From contig JAENZX010000012.1 of NCBI GenBank assembly GCA_016841045.1, positions 1 to 64,000 on the forward strand: a DNA stretch of 64,000 nucleotides. Reading direction: 5' to 3'. The notes below the pieces were generated by a model. The model worked only from the letters and a program-made list of their open reading frames with translations. It had not been told where the DNA came from and searched no databases. Positions 1 through 13,100 of the stretch are shown one piece after another. The position numbers and the translations under genes were made by a program. The stretch comes from Thermincola carboxydiphila. GTDB taxonomy: Bacteria; Bacillota; Thermincolia; Thermincolales; UBA2595. The stretch's first letter is position 1. Every line of letters starts with the position of its first letter.

Positions 1-1180
1 TGCTGCTACTGCTGTTACTGTAGGTACAGCAGTTGTTCCTGACGGTAATACCACACTGTAGGTTGTTACTGCCGGGTCAAACCCGCTTATCATAGTTCCG
101 TCTACCATCAGGCTGCTTAAGGTCGCATCACTGCTTGCAGCTACACTAAAGTTGATTGAGTAAGTCTTAATCGTAACTCTGTCTTCTGCAGTAACTTTCA
201 CTGTTGCTGTTCCTGCTACACTATCAGCCTGGATTATCGCCAGTTGTGCGTTTCCATCTGCTGCTAGTGCTGTGACTGTAGGTACAGCAGTTGTTCCTGA
301 CGGTAATACCACATCGTAGGCTAGTACTGCAGGATCAAATCCGCTTATCATATTTCCATTTACCATCAAGCTGCTTAAGGTTGCATCACTGTTCGCGGCT
401 ACACTAAAGTTTATTGTGTAAGTCTTAATCGTAACTCTGTCTTCTGCAGTAACTTTCACTGTTGCTGTTCCTGCTACACTATCAGCCTGGGTCACTACCA
501 CTTGTGCGTTTCCATCTGCTGCTAATGCTGTTACTGTAGGTACAGCAGTTGTTCCTGACGGTAGTACCACATCGTAGGTTGTTACTGCAGGATCAAATCC
601 GCTTATCATATTTCCATTTACCATCAAGCTGCTTAAGGTTGCATCACTGTTCGCGGCTACACTAAAGTTAATTGTGTAAGTCTTAGTTGTTACTCCGTCT
701 TCTGCTATAACTGCCACTGTTGCTGTTCCTGTTACGCTTGCAGCCTGGGTTATCGCCAGTTGTGCGTTTCCATCTGCTGCTACTGCTGTTACTGTAGGTA
801 CAGCAGTTGTTCCTGACGGTAATACCACATCGTAGGCTAGTACTGCAGGATCAAATCCGCTTATCATATTTCCATTTACCATCAAGCTGCTTAAGGTTGC
901 ATCACTGTTCGCGGCTACACTAAAGTTGATTGTGTAAGTCTTAGTTGTCACTCCGTCTTCCGCAGTAACTGCCACGGCTGCGGTTCCTGTTACACCTGCG
1001 GCCTGGATTACCTCAAGTTGTGCTTTTCCATCTGCTGCAACTGCTGTTACATTTGGAACAGTGGTTGTTCCGTAAGGCAGCTCCACATTATAGGTTGTTA
1101 CTGCCGAGTCAAATCCAGCTATCTCACTTCCGTCTACCATCAGGCTGCCTAAGATTGCATTATTATTCTTTACAGCTACT
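1..1180 (-). repeat. 258-bp tandem repeats (86-residue cadherin-like units)
   Basis: The landmark TACAGCAGTTGTTCCTGAC on the plus strand occurs at 25, 283, 541 and 799, and its diverged form falls at about 1057: an exact 258-bp period. Each unit encodes 86 residues of the form SDATLSSLMVNG...GFDPAV...LPSGTTAVPTV...VTAEDxVTxKTYTINFSVA. Adjacent units look nearly identical at DNA level, in contrast to the rest of the gene. The array continues past the left edge, so the unit number is unknown. Confidence 0.92.
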
Positions 1181-4100
1181 GTTCCTATAGTCTCTGCTAG
1201 TACTGCTCCCCCTACTTCTACCAATTCTAAGGTGTATCCATAGGTTCCTGGTTCATTGAAGGTTACCTTAAACTGACTGGTTACATCTCCTAACGGGAAG
1301 CCTGTACTTGGACCATACCATGCTGCTCCGTTGCTATCAAAGACCAACGGGTAGTACTGACTGTCGTTTACTTCATAGTACTTAAGACTTACATAATTCC
1401 TCTGTGCCGGGTCATTCAATTTTATTCTTACCCTTACTAACTTACCCACGTCACTCTTGGCAGCGGTAGTTACCTGGAATTCTTTCTCTTCACCCCGGGT
1501 GAATGTCGGAACCATGTTAGAACTGATTGTCGGTGCAGCATATTTCACCCGGAAACGCAAGTTATATGTCCTTTGGGTAGTTCCGTCTGCTGCTGTTACC
1601 ACAACAACTGCAGCATCATCAAGGCTGGACGGTTGAGTAATGCAAACACTGGCATTGGCGTCAGTGGCAACAGCAGTTACGGTAGGTAAAACAGTCGTTC
1701 CGTAAGGCAGTTCTACCGTATAAAGGGCCACTGCTGAATCAAATCCTTCAACAGATACTCCATTAACCATTAATGCGCTTAAAGTTGCAACATTGTTATT
1801 AGCTACATTGAAGTCAATGGAATAGGTTTTCTTCGTTATTCCATCTTCCGCTGTTACTGTAACCACTGCCATTCCTGATACTGTTGCAGCCTGAGTTACT
1901 TTCATCTCTGATCGGCTGTCATTTACTGCTGCACTGATTGTAGGTACTTCAGTGGTACCCGATGGCAGGGTAATGCTGTAGTTCAACAAATCAGGTCTAA
2001 ATCCTGAAATCGTCTGACCGTTAACCGTAAGGTCACTCAGTGCAGCATCAGTACTGAAACTGGGTCCCACACCGGTAATTTCTGTCAACTGAGCTTCTGT
2101 TGGTTCACTATGAACCCCCAGCGCATTTATTGCAGTTGCGGTGAACTCATAACTACCTTCTTTGTACATTAGCACAGTGCCTTCGAACTCACCACTTGGT
2201 GCTACAGGGAATACCCCTGTAGGAATCCCGTTAGCCCAGATAGCTGCAAATGGGCTGCCATATACCATACCGGATACTGTAACTATATTTGGCGTTGAAG
2301 AATCCGGACCTGTTACAGTAAACCCAATTGGTGTCTGCGGTACAGACGTATCCAGCACTAATGTAAATGGTGATGTATAAACTAATGAATTATACACAGA
2401 ACTTGCTACATCGGATGACCATCCGGCTCCGGTAATATGTGTTGGGAATTGCCCTGTCATTGCCTGTAGACCAGGATTGATGTTTTCTCCATTTACTGTC
2501 ACCTTAACCGTACCCTGATATGAACCATCAGGCAGGCCTTCAGGGACTGTAAAGCGGCCAAATACGTTCAATCCTCCACTAGGCGGCAAGCTGTTTGGTG
2601 GAGTAGTCTCATCACTCAGCACAAATCTAACATTATTCGCCGGGATGGTATTCCCCTTATCATCTGTCAGATCACTTATCTCATAGCTTAACCCACTTAT
2701 ACCGTACTGGTTCCCGGTTTCAAAGGTCTGGATACTAAAGGCTGCATCACGATTAGAGCTGTAAACAACTGTCGGTATAGTTATATCCGGAACAGTTCCT
2801 AATACCGGCACCTGTAAAGTCCCTAATGTATAGAATGCCGATGGCGAATCGCCGTAAACAGATACATCAACTCGATACTGTCCTGCTGCCGGGTCAATTA
2901 TTCGTACATAATCACCGTTGTTAATTTGTTTTCCAACAGCAGCGCCAATAATTTCGTTAGTTACTTCAGGGCCTCCAACAATAGCTGTAGTTCGATTACC
3001 AGCCGGGTCATAAAGGTTCCATTTGAATGAAGTTCCTGGCTGAGCCGCGAGGAAGACTCTAAGTTCCTTAGTTTGAGGCGCAACACTGATTACTTGTTCA
3101 TCTTTCTCACCGCTAGAAATTTCACGTCCTAAAGGCTGTGCAGCTTTGAATGCTGACCGGGCGGCATTGATTTCAGCCTGAGTTCCTGCGTAGAATCTGG
3201 TAAGATACGGACCTTGAGTTCCGCCAATTGACATGGTTCCTGGTTCAGATACATCAAAAGTTAAAACAGCGTCGTATCCTGCCGCATCAATCAACGTTGA
3301 TCGTGCCACAACAAATGGAATTTTAATTATAGCTGTTTCTCCGGGGAGTACAGATACTGCGCCACCCCCGTTTGAATTAACTAACCCACTATTAGCGTAA
3401 ATAGATACTGACGGTGCAACATCAAGTAATCCTGTATGGTCATTGCGTACCACTAGAACTGCTTCTGACATTATAGTTTCTTCGTCTACCGGAATAACAA
3501 CATTGGGTACCTGGAAGCTTAGTACAGTCAAGGGCAGAGGCGGGTCAATCTTGCGCCATTCATCTACTGCCTTCAGGACTCCCAGAGTTGATTTAGCCAC
3601 ACCGACCTCACGGGAAAGAGTGCGCCCGATTACTTCATAATTACTAGCCAAATTATTTCCAACCATTCTAAAGTTCTGAGACGCTATGTCACTGATAGCC
3701 CCTTCCAGTTGGCCGATAGCATCACTATAGTAATTGGTCCAGGTATCCATTGCAAATGACACGGATACTCCTACTATACCTCCGGATAAACCACCCATCA
3801 AAGAGGTCATCATGTTGGCGTAAGCACCCATAAATTTATAAGTGTTGACCAGGTACTTGTAGTTGACCGTATTGTAGCAGCTGGCTAAAGTCTTATAAAA
3901 TTCGGTTTGTGCTTTGTAAGTCTCACCGAGGTTAAAGTTTACAGGGACAATTTTCTCCTGGTCTCCATCGTACATCCAGAGGTTTGGATAAATGCCTTGA
4001 CTCCATCCTCTTTCGAGCTTACTGTTTACACTATCGTAAAAGTCAATTAAAACTGATGAAGGATAGTAAGACGGTGCCTCAGCAGGGTTGTTAATGTATT

Positions 4101-7100
4101 TATCCAAAATTGCCCTTGACTGATCAAATAAACTGGTTACTTCCTCCTGCATTCCGAAGACATTCAGCCTTTGGGCCTTTTCCAATTCCTCCATCATAAA
4201 CAATTTCATTAATTCAGGAGAATCCGGCAGATAGTTTCTATCTGAACCAGATACGCTGCCCCTATCAACCTTGGCATAGAAGGGCATATATTTGATAGCT
4301 TCTGATACAAGATATTTGGCCCGCTGCTTTTCCGATACAGCCGTGACTCTACTTACAAAATCACTTATTGTCTGGGCATCCAGCTCTTTATTATGCTGCT
4401 CTTTGACATAATTGGCCAGTTCCTGACCCATTTGAGCCGGGTCAGCCGCATTGGCTCTTGAAGCAAGACCTCCTAAGGCTACAGACCACTGGGGAAGTTG
4501 GTCATATACACCTAAGACCTGCTTATGATCAAACAAGGCTGTATAGAGTTCACTCAATTTAGGTATCTTAGAGGTAACTAAGTCCAATACTCCCTTACCG
4601 GTCTGTAAGTCAACCAACCCCAGCGGAATCTTTTTATCAGTTAAATACTTATCAACTTTTACCTTTTCTTGTTTCAGTTCTTCGAGTTCCTGCTGCCGCT
4701 GGAGTAGAGCCTGTAATAGCTTTAAGGGTTCATTTGCCCATATTGTGTGCTCAATGTGCAGTTCCCGCAGCCTTTGAAGGTTGGGCTTTATATCCTCAGG
4801 CGCATTTTCCAGCATATTTGTAAGTTCACTGCTCGCGAGGATTGCATTTCCTTTAGCTTGTGCAAACCACTCTTTACCTTTACGGAACCATTCATCCTTG
4901 GTAGCTCCGGAGTGCGTCTGAGCGCTGCTTAGAGCTGTCCCAGCCTGGTCCCTATACAAAGTCTCTAGCTCAAAGTAGTTCAAATAAGCCTCTGCTTCTG
5001 TATCCCAATTGTAGTCAGGCCTGTTGCCAAGTTGGGCAACCAAAACAGCCATATCTTTTGCAACTTTTTGGGCTCTGGCTAGGTTTTTGGGATTTTCCTT
5101 TAACAGTTCATTAGCTAATTTATTAACCTCTTCTTCTTTAGTGCTAATACTGTTTATGATTTCTTTTCTTTTGGACAGGTACATCTCCAACAGCATTAAC
5201 TCATCTTCAGACATAGAGTCAAGTGAGTCAGTCATAGCTTTTAAATCACGCCAGGTTTGGGGTGCATACCCAGGTACACCCACTATTTTCTGCAGATAAG
5301 AGTGGATATCCGATTTAACAGCATCTTTCCAAAACTTCCACGGATTATCAAGCTCAGTAAACTTATCTACTGTTAAGACATTCGTATTAGTATTAATCGG
5401 AACCTCACTTTTACTATATATCGGTGCTTTAAATGACCTGGCAAGACCTATTACGTTCAACATGGTCTTGGTAATTTCCATGATGCTTCCCCAAGCAGTG
5501 GCTGCAGCTTCTTGTCTAGCATAATCATAAGCATCAAGCACAACACCACTTAAGTCGCTGCTGCTTCGCTCAAGAATCTTCTTAACATTTGTTTCGAGAC
5601 GGTCAATCTGAGCTTTTAGATTAATAAAGTCTCCATAAACAGCCTGTTGAACAGTAATTGGTACCGTAATAATGTTTGGATTAGCCAGGTTTCTGGAAGT
5701 TTCCACTGTCAATGTGGGCAGTTTGGCGAACTGGTCTAAGTCCTGACTAATAACCACAAAGTACCCTGATGCTGTTTCGTTAGGTGCTATATCCCCAAGA
5801 CTCAGTGAAATTGGAGATTCCTGCAGCCCCGCATGTTCCGAAAATGCCGAAACAACTTTAGTGAACTGAGATGCTTCTGTGGGCAATGACGGTATACCTA
5901 TCTTAACATTGCGAGCAGTTCCTCTACCTGCATTGGTTGCCGTCACTACAAAGTTATAAAGCCCTTCTTCCTGTTTTTGTAAAGAATAACTTACGAATAA
6001 TTTGGGCTGTGGTTCAACCCTAATGGATTTACCCCTGGTATACCCTTCATAAAGCTGTCCGTCCAGAACAAAGCTGTAATGAATGTATGCATTAAAAGTT
6101 GCCGCTTCCTGCATATATTCAGCAAGATCAAAAATCTGTCTGTCTAATTCGTCATTAAACATTCTTGTTTCAGCTAAACCTGGATCTGCATTCAACTGCC
6201 AAAGTACTGACAGCTTGCTTTCCGGCAGCAGTGTCCAATCATAAACAGAATTCCCTAACCAATCATCATATAAACCGTAAACCTCATCTATTACTGTCGA
6301 ATCCTCTTCCGATGATATGGTACTTAAACTAAGGGGTGCAGTAGAGGAATTGTTCGGCAGTGTAGTCTCATGGTCAACTACCCCACCATTAACCACCATA
6401 ATTGGCTTGATATTAAATCTGTTGTTGTAAACCCTTGCACCTTCGGAGAGTTTCCCATTTTGTTCTATTACCCCATCAGTAACTACCACTTCGAGATTTA
6501 TGTTTTCAATCAGCTTATACTTTGATGGGTTATAAAGATTGAAGTTAGCAGTGAATACTTCCTGCTCTGTGGCAACTTCTTGTGAGAATGCCAGGTCTGC
6601 CACAGCAGGCCCCACAGGTTCAGGTTTTTCCGGCACAGCTGAATTAATTGTAGACAAGAAATTTGTGCTGAAATACCTGGTAACTCCGCCCTGCATATAC
6701 ATCATTTCATACAGTATAGAAGCCTTCGGACGCGGATACCAGGGATAGGTTCTACGTTTTTTGACAGGTGGTGTCTTAGATTGTTTTGTAAAAGCTGCCG
6801 TTACTTTAGTTTTCTGCCTATCTTCATCCGAAACTGGAATATTTCTGGCATCTGCCGGCTGGTAATGGAACCTTACCGGAACCTTGAAGGAGAAAGCTTC
6901 CCATTCTCCGGCAATGTTGAAACGGTTACCAGTCAGTAAAATACTGAAATCGAAATTATAATTTTGTCCATAGAACTTCGGTATCCTGTTGTCAGGTACA
7001 AAAGGCTGAGAAGTAACTCTGTTGGGAACAATGTTATATTTATAGATTCTGGTGCTGTCATCATAGACCGTTTTTGTTACAGTACTGTTAAAACCTAAGA

Positions 7101-10100
7101 TCTTTTCCCAGGCGGCAATGCGCTCTGGGGTAACCCCTACAGGGAAGGTAACCTGATAATCCCCATAAGCAGATAATGCAACAATCTCAGCAGAATCGTA
7201 GAACTTATCAATATCTACCTCCCAGTAAATTTCTTCAGTAGCACCAGGAGTAAATTCGTCCAGATTCAAAACCGGCCCGCCGCCAATCTGATTTTTCAAA
7301 CGCAGTGCCACAGATCCTTTGGGCATTTCAGCTGGAAGTTCCACCTGCGCCTGTACATCATATACACTTCCTTCGTTAGCTGGGTTCCTAACGGCGAAAG
7401 AGCTGGAAGCATTATCAAGGGTGTAGGTATACCAGAATTCAGAGCCAGGGAAGTTTGCTTCCAGAATTGGAATTTTGGGCGACGGAGGCATTGTGGCTCT
7501 CAATACAGCCTCCTCGTAATCCCCACCTGAAATAATAGCAGATTGAGTTTCATTAATTGTCCTATAGTCATACCCAAGGGTAAAGGGTATCTTCTCCATA
7601 ATATAGTCTATAGGCTCAAGGTCGATAAGCGCAGGAACCTCAATAGTAACCTGCAGGTCTTTGTGATAATCCGCCTTTGCAGTTAAAGTGTAGGCACCTG
7701 CCTGAATGTTCATAAAGGTTACTGTGCCGTCAGAACCTGCTTTTTCCCTGTGAACAACAGGGGTTGCGGGTTGCTCTCCCGGAGTTGAATGAGGCCCATA
7801 CAGGCTGACAGCCGCTTCCGGAATAGGAATATAATCCTGGTCAACCATTTGCAGAACAATAGTACCAACCTTATCTGCACCAACATAAATCCTAAGAGGT
7901 ACCTCAGCAATACCAGCATTTGAATTAATGGTAATTTTATCTTCATAGTATCCCGGTGGAACCTGAATCTCAGGGGTAACTGTAACCAGAATACTAGCCA
8001 GGGTGTTTTGATCCCTGATAGTCCGACCCTCAATAGGCAGGACAAGTTCAGTACCTGAGGCGCTAATAGTAACCCACGGAAGTTTAGCTGGTGGTGTTAC
8101 AACAATATTTTTGATTGGTGCAGTACCAATATTAGCAATGTGCACAACTTTTGTAGAAGTCTCCCCAGGCCTTAAAGCAACTGCAATTTTCTTTTTGCTT
8201 TGTTCACCGTTAACATCTATTCTATATTCCGGATAAGCCTCTTCTACATAAACACTGGTCGTTACTGTAGTGGAGAACCCTTCCGCTGTGAGAACTTTGT
8301 GATATACTTCATATTCTCCAGGTGTTGTGTCCTGAGCCGCACTTATTTCAAGAGTAAAGTTTCCACTCTCGTAAGGAACCAAACTCTGCGGGATATCACC
8401 TGTGAATTTGGCGTCTAAACCTGCTTCAGAAGGCAATGAGGAACTAAGTCCAAAGCCCGTCATTTCCAAAGTGCCAACATTACTAAGAGCAACTTCCTGT
8501 TTAACGGTATAACCTTGAGTTACTTTTATCTTTTCCGGGACGGCTAGATAAGGCCCTTCCACTGTAAATGATTTTGACTTACTGGCTTTTTGGGCACCTT
8601 CAAGGGAGGCGTAAGCCGTCAGAGAATATGTACCCCCATAACCCTCGGGCAGCAATAAACTGGAAGTAAAGCGCCCATCCTGGTCAGAGACCAGATCACA
8701 GGCAAACTCCTCTTCTCCAACCACTACCAAAAGTACTGGAACATCTGGCAGAGGGTTACCGGCCAGGTCAGTCACCTGACCCACCATTTGAACCGGTTCA
8801 TCAACATTATAGGTTACCTTGGTAATATCCACTGTAACACTATAATCCTTCACCAGCTTAAAGGGTATCAAAGATGTCTTTTCTTCACTTCCTCTTTGAA
8901 CTGTAATGTAAGCAAGGTAGTTTCCAGGAATCATTCCTGACCCGGCAGCAGATGGGTCAAGCTCACCGATAAATACGCCTTCTACGGGATCGTAGGACAT
9001 AGTTTTGCCCAAGATAGGTTCCCCAAGCGGGACTCCATCTACAACTCCGGCGTAAACATATGTGTAAACCGATGCTGTAACTCCATCAATGACTCCAAGT
9101 GGTCGCCATGGCTCATCAGTAGACTTTACCAGCATGTTGAATACCGGTTTTTCCGCAACCGTGTATGTCGTACGCTCACTCCAGCCATTCACCTGAAGTT
9201 CATCCTCTACTTCGTAGATAGTATTATACTTTGCGTAAACACGGTTAGCAACATTAATAGCTCCGTTAACATCCGCAAACACAGACAGACGATAATAGGG
9301 AGCGGTCGGTGTGATAGAAGCCTCCCAGGTAATAATACCAGTGGTTGTATCTCCCTGTTTTAGCCCTGGTGGTGTGGCAAAGGTTCCCACTTGCTTGTCA
9401 TTAACAAATAGAGCTGTGTTGAAACCTAAGTTAATTGGCGCTTCTCCGTTATTCTTTAACTTTACGGTTGTCGTCAAAGTATCTCCGAATTTTGCTGAAC
9501 CGGAAGGCGGATTTGTCTCTACACTTTCAACCAGCAATTGAGGAAGCTTCACATACATGTTCGGAGTCAAGCCTTGATAGGTGTTGTTTTCTTCATCAGT
9601 TTCCCTAATGTCGTTACGCTCATCTATTATAGCCCTTATTTCACTAATACCTGACTCTGGGTGGTTCCAGACAAAGGCAGTATTTACTACCATGCCAGCC
9701 GCCAGGTCTCCTACTTTCCTTATACCCAAATACTCTCCACCTGCATAGAAAGTCACAGTAAATGGTCCATTAGTAGCAGCTTGCCCTTCATTAGCAATGT
9801 TCGCCAGAACCATCAAAGGCTGTCCCGGTCTTAAAGCTCCTCCATTAGGGCTAAAGACCAATGATTTTATCCGTAGGTCCGGATAAGTTAATTTTATTGG
9901 AGGAGTGACCAACTCAGCAGCATTATCATCTTGGGAGAGTTCAACCAAATGCGGTATTGGTGAATCTGCCACGACCTCAATAGTGTGTGCTCCAGGTTCC
10001 GTTACCTTCCAGTCAATCCCAACTATAACCCTATTATAACCTGGTTCATGAGACAGTTCTTTGATGTTTTGAGTTCTAACCATCTCGCCGTTTATGAAGA

Positions 10101-13100
10101 AAGCAGCATTAAAACTTGAAGCGTCAGCAGTTCCGTCATTTTCAATTTCCGCCGTTAATGTAACAGTATCATTCCATCCCAAGATACCATCATCAGGCCC
10201 ATCCCAATTAACATTTAACACTTTTAAGTTGGGGAAATATGCTTTAGCCGTATCCATTGGAATACTGCGCTGATTGTTTTCAAAATCAGCTTCATCCACA
10301 GGATGACCAAAGTCATTCGCCTTAATGGTAAACATGTGGTTTCCGGCTGGATTCACCCATGTGAATGAAACCTGCTTGGATTGTCCTGGTGCAATAGGCT
10401 CTGTAACCCTAACGTAGTTCTGATACTTATAATCAACATAGAAACTAACCAGGAATGGTTTATCAGTTGTTTTATACCCTCCGTTATACACTTCACCGGT
10501 AACGGTAATGGTATCTCCTTCACCAGGGTTTTCGGGAGAGATTAATATATTTCGTACTCTAAGGTCAGCCCTGGTTTCCCGAACTGTAATCTGCATCTCT
10601 GCCGTACTGGAGGCCCAGTTATTATCAGTAACAGTTACTTTAACTTTATAGGTTCCAGAGTTCAGGTACTTATGAGTTGGTGTCATACCCGAAATTGATT
10701 CATCATCTCCGAATTCCCAAATCATATTCATAATATAACCGTCTTTGTCATAAGAACGGGTACCATCAAAGCGGGCTTGCTTCAGAACATCGGCAAAGAA
10801 ATCCACTCCGGCATCTGCTACGGGTCTGAAGTTCACCTGAACAGGTTTTTCACCATAAGCTTCAGGGGAATCATTATCTTTAATACGTGCAATTATCTTA
10901 TAATTACCGCCTTCTATAGGCTTCCATTTTTCCAGGTATAGGTAATCATTATGCAGAGGCTCAACGTTATAGCTGACTTCACCAATTTTAATCTCCTGTT
11001 CGTCGCCTTCCTTCACTACGAAGAACTGTACAACGCCTCTTTCCATTTCACTTCCGGTATTGTATATGTTTGCCCTGATTGGCACCATATCGCCTTCATC
11101 AGGCAGATGCCCGATATCATACCAGGTATAGTAACGATCTTCCCAGCTTTCGGGGTTCTCCTTAAAGGCCCATTGAGCGTATTCCACAGCAGTTATCTGA
11201 GCCCCGCTTCTAAAGTCTACCATGTAAGAACTTTGGTAATAACGCTCACTGTCACGCGATACCTCGTCAACAATATATAGATTACCATTTGCCTTCCATG
11301 TATTGTTATGACTTAAGAACGCGTCATAAACGCCGTCATTGTACACGTCTCTTTGTACTGACCTGATGGGTGCACCCGGCAATGGGTCTTTTAACAACAG
11401 CACATGATACCTGGGAGTGTCAGGAGCCATAGGGTCTCCTTCTGGTGCCGGGACCTTAAATTTCAGTGTCCTGTCATAGGGATTAGGCTGCTTGGTGACC
11501 TCCAGTGTCTCAGGTACATAGATGGGCAGTCTTATCCCATACTTCATGTTAATCAGATAACTGGGGAAGCCAGTGTATCCTTCATCTATCAAAGTTAAGG
11601 CCATATCAGGGTCTTTAGCATCAGCAAAAAGGTTGTCTTTGCCGATTATTTCTGTGGTGACTCCCACTATCAATGGGTTAAGCTGAACGCCTTTATAATC
11701 CTTATGGCTTAAAGTGGCAGTAAACTCTCTGAAATCTCCCGTAGGTGGCTTACTGTAATCCTGGGTATCTTCATAGGAGGTCCATTTGATAATCCAATAT
11801 CCTCCTGCCTGACTGTGAGGTGCGACATCCCCCAAGGTCAGGCGGAAGCCACCCCCGTTGTAAGAACCCAGAGATGTCCCGATTATTCTTATATCTGCCT
11901 GCACTCCGGCCTGATTAGTCTCAATTTTAATCTGACCAGAGTCTATGGTAAGATTTTTACCCCAGCCATCACCAATATTTTCCGCTATTACCCCCAGACG
12001 GAAAGGTTCTCCAGCCGTTACTTTTTTAGGCAGGAAATAGTGTAGTTTGATTTTTGGCTGCGGCATAATGGTAATTTCCTCAGCCTGAGTCTGGGTTTCA
12101 ACATAGCGCCCATCTATATAATAGGAAATAATAGCCTTAGCCAGGTAGACCTGTCCTTCAGGGTTCGTCCCTCCAAGTCCTTCACCTGGTATTAACTGCC
12201 AGTCTGCAGTCATTTGCTGACCCGGGCTTAGGGAATCAGAGCCATCGAGAGCAGCTAATCCTGTGAGGCCTGTCGGTATGTTAAACATTTTATCAGTTAC
12301 TTCCCGGCCGTCTAAGTCAAGAATGGCTACACGGACGGCAAGGTTCTGAAGTGCTTTGGTACTATATCCATTGCTTATCTTAAGGGTGGCATTAAAGGCC
12401 TGGCGCTCCAGTGTTGCTGTCTGGTCCAGGGTCAGAGTCATGACCTCATATATTCCCCCGCCTTCTCCGTCGCCGCCACCTGGCATCATACCATCACCGA
12501 GGCCGCCGCCGCCACCGCCGCCGCCACCGCCGCCCATAGGAATTTCCATCTTTAATTCCTGGCCGTCAGGCATTTTATAATCAACATTGACCTTTTGCGG
12601 AGTTGGATTATATATCGGTATTTTGGCCTGAATTTCTTCAGGTGGATCTATTGGCAAACCGGTGTCAGGGTCAAAACTTACGTAGTTACCATGGAAACGG
12701 ATGAAGTTGAATGGCTCACCTTTTTCATTGGATTTCATCAAATATCTGCCCGGAGCAACTCTAATTTTTATTTTAGCGCTGCCATGAGCAGGCATTTCTC
12801 CAATATATCCTCCACCAATTATGCTTATTCCTGTATCAGTAAAGTTTTCGCGTTCAACTTCTGCTACCACATCTGTAACAGCCACAAGGCTTAAGTTGAC
12901 CACAGTAGCTTCAAGAATCATTGGTTCGTCTACTTGTGTCGGGACAGTAATCCATGGTGGCAATATACCAAACTTTGGCGTTGGCAGATTGGCACCAAAT
13001 ATCATCTTTAACTGAATATCATACTGATCAGCTATCGTTGTTGGCGTTACAGTCCATTCTATTTTGACTGGCTCATTTTCTACTGTTACCTGTACAAAGG

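Noticed and set aside
1-1180. The regular 258-bp repeats as a CRISPR array.
   Set aside because: The units are coding, much longer than CRISPR repeats, have no unique spacers, and no cas genes are present.
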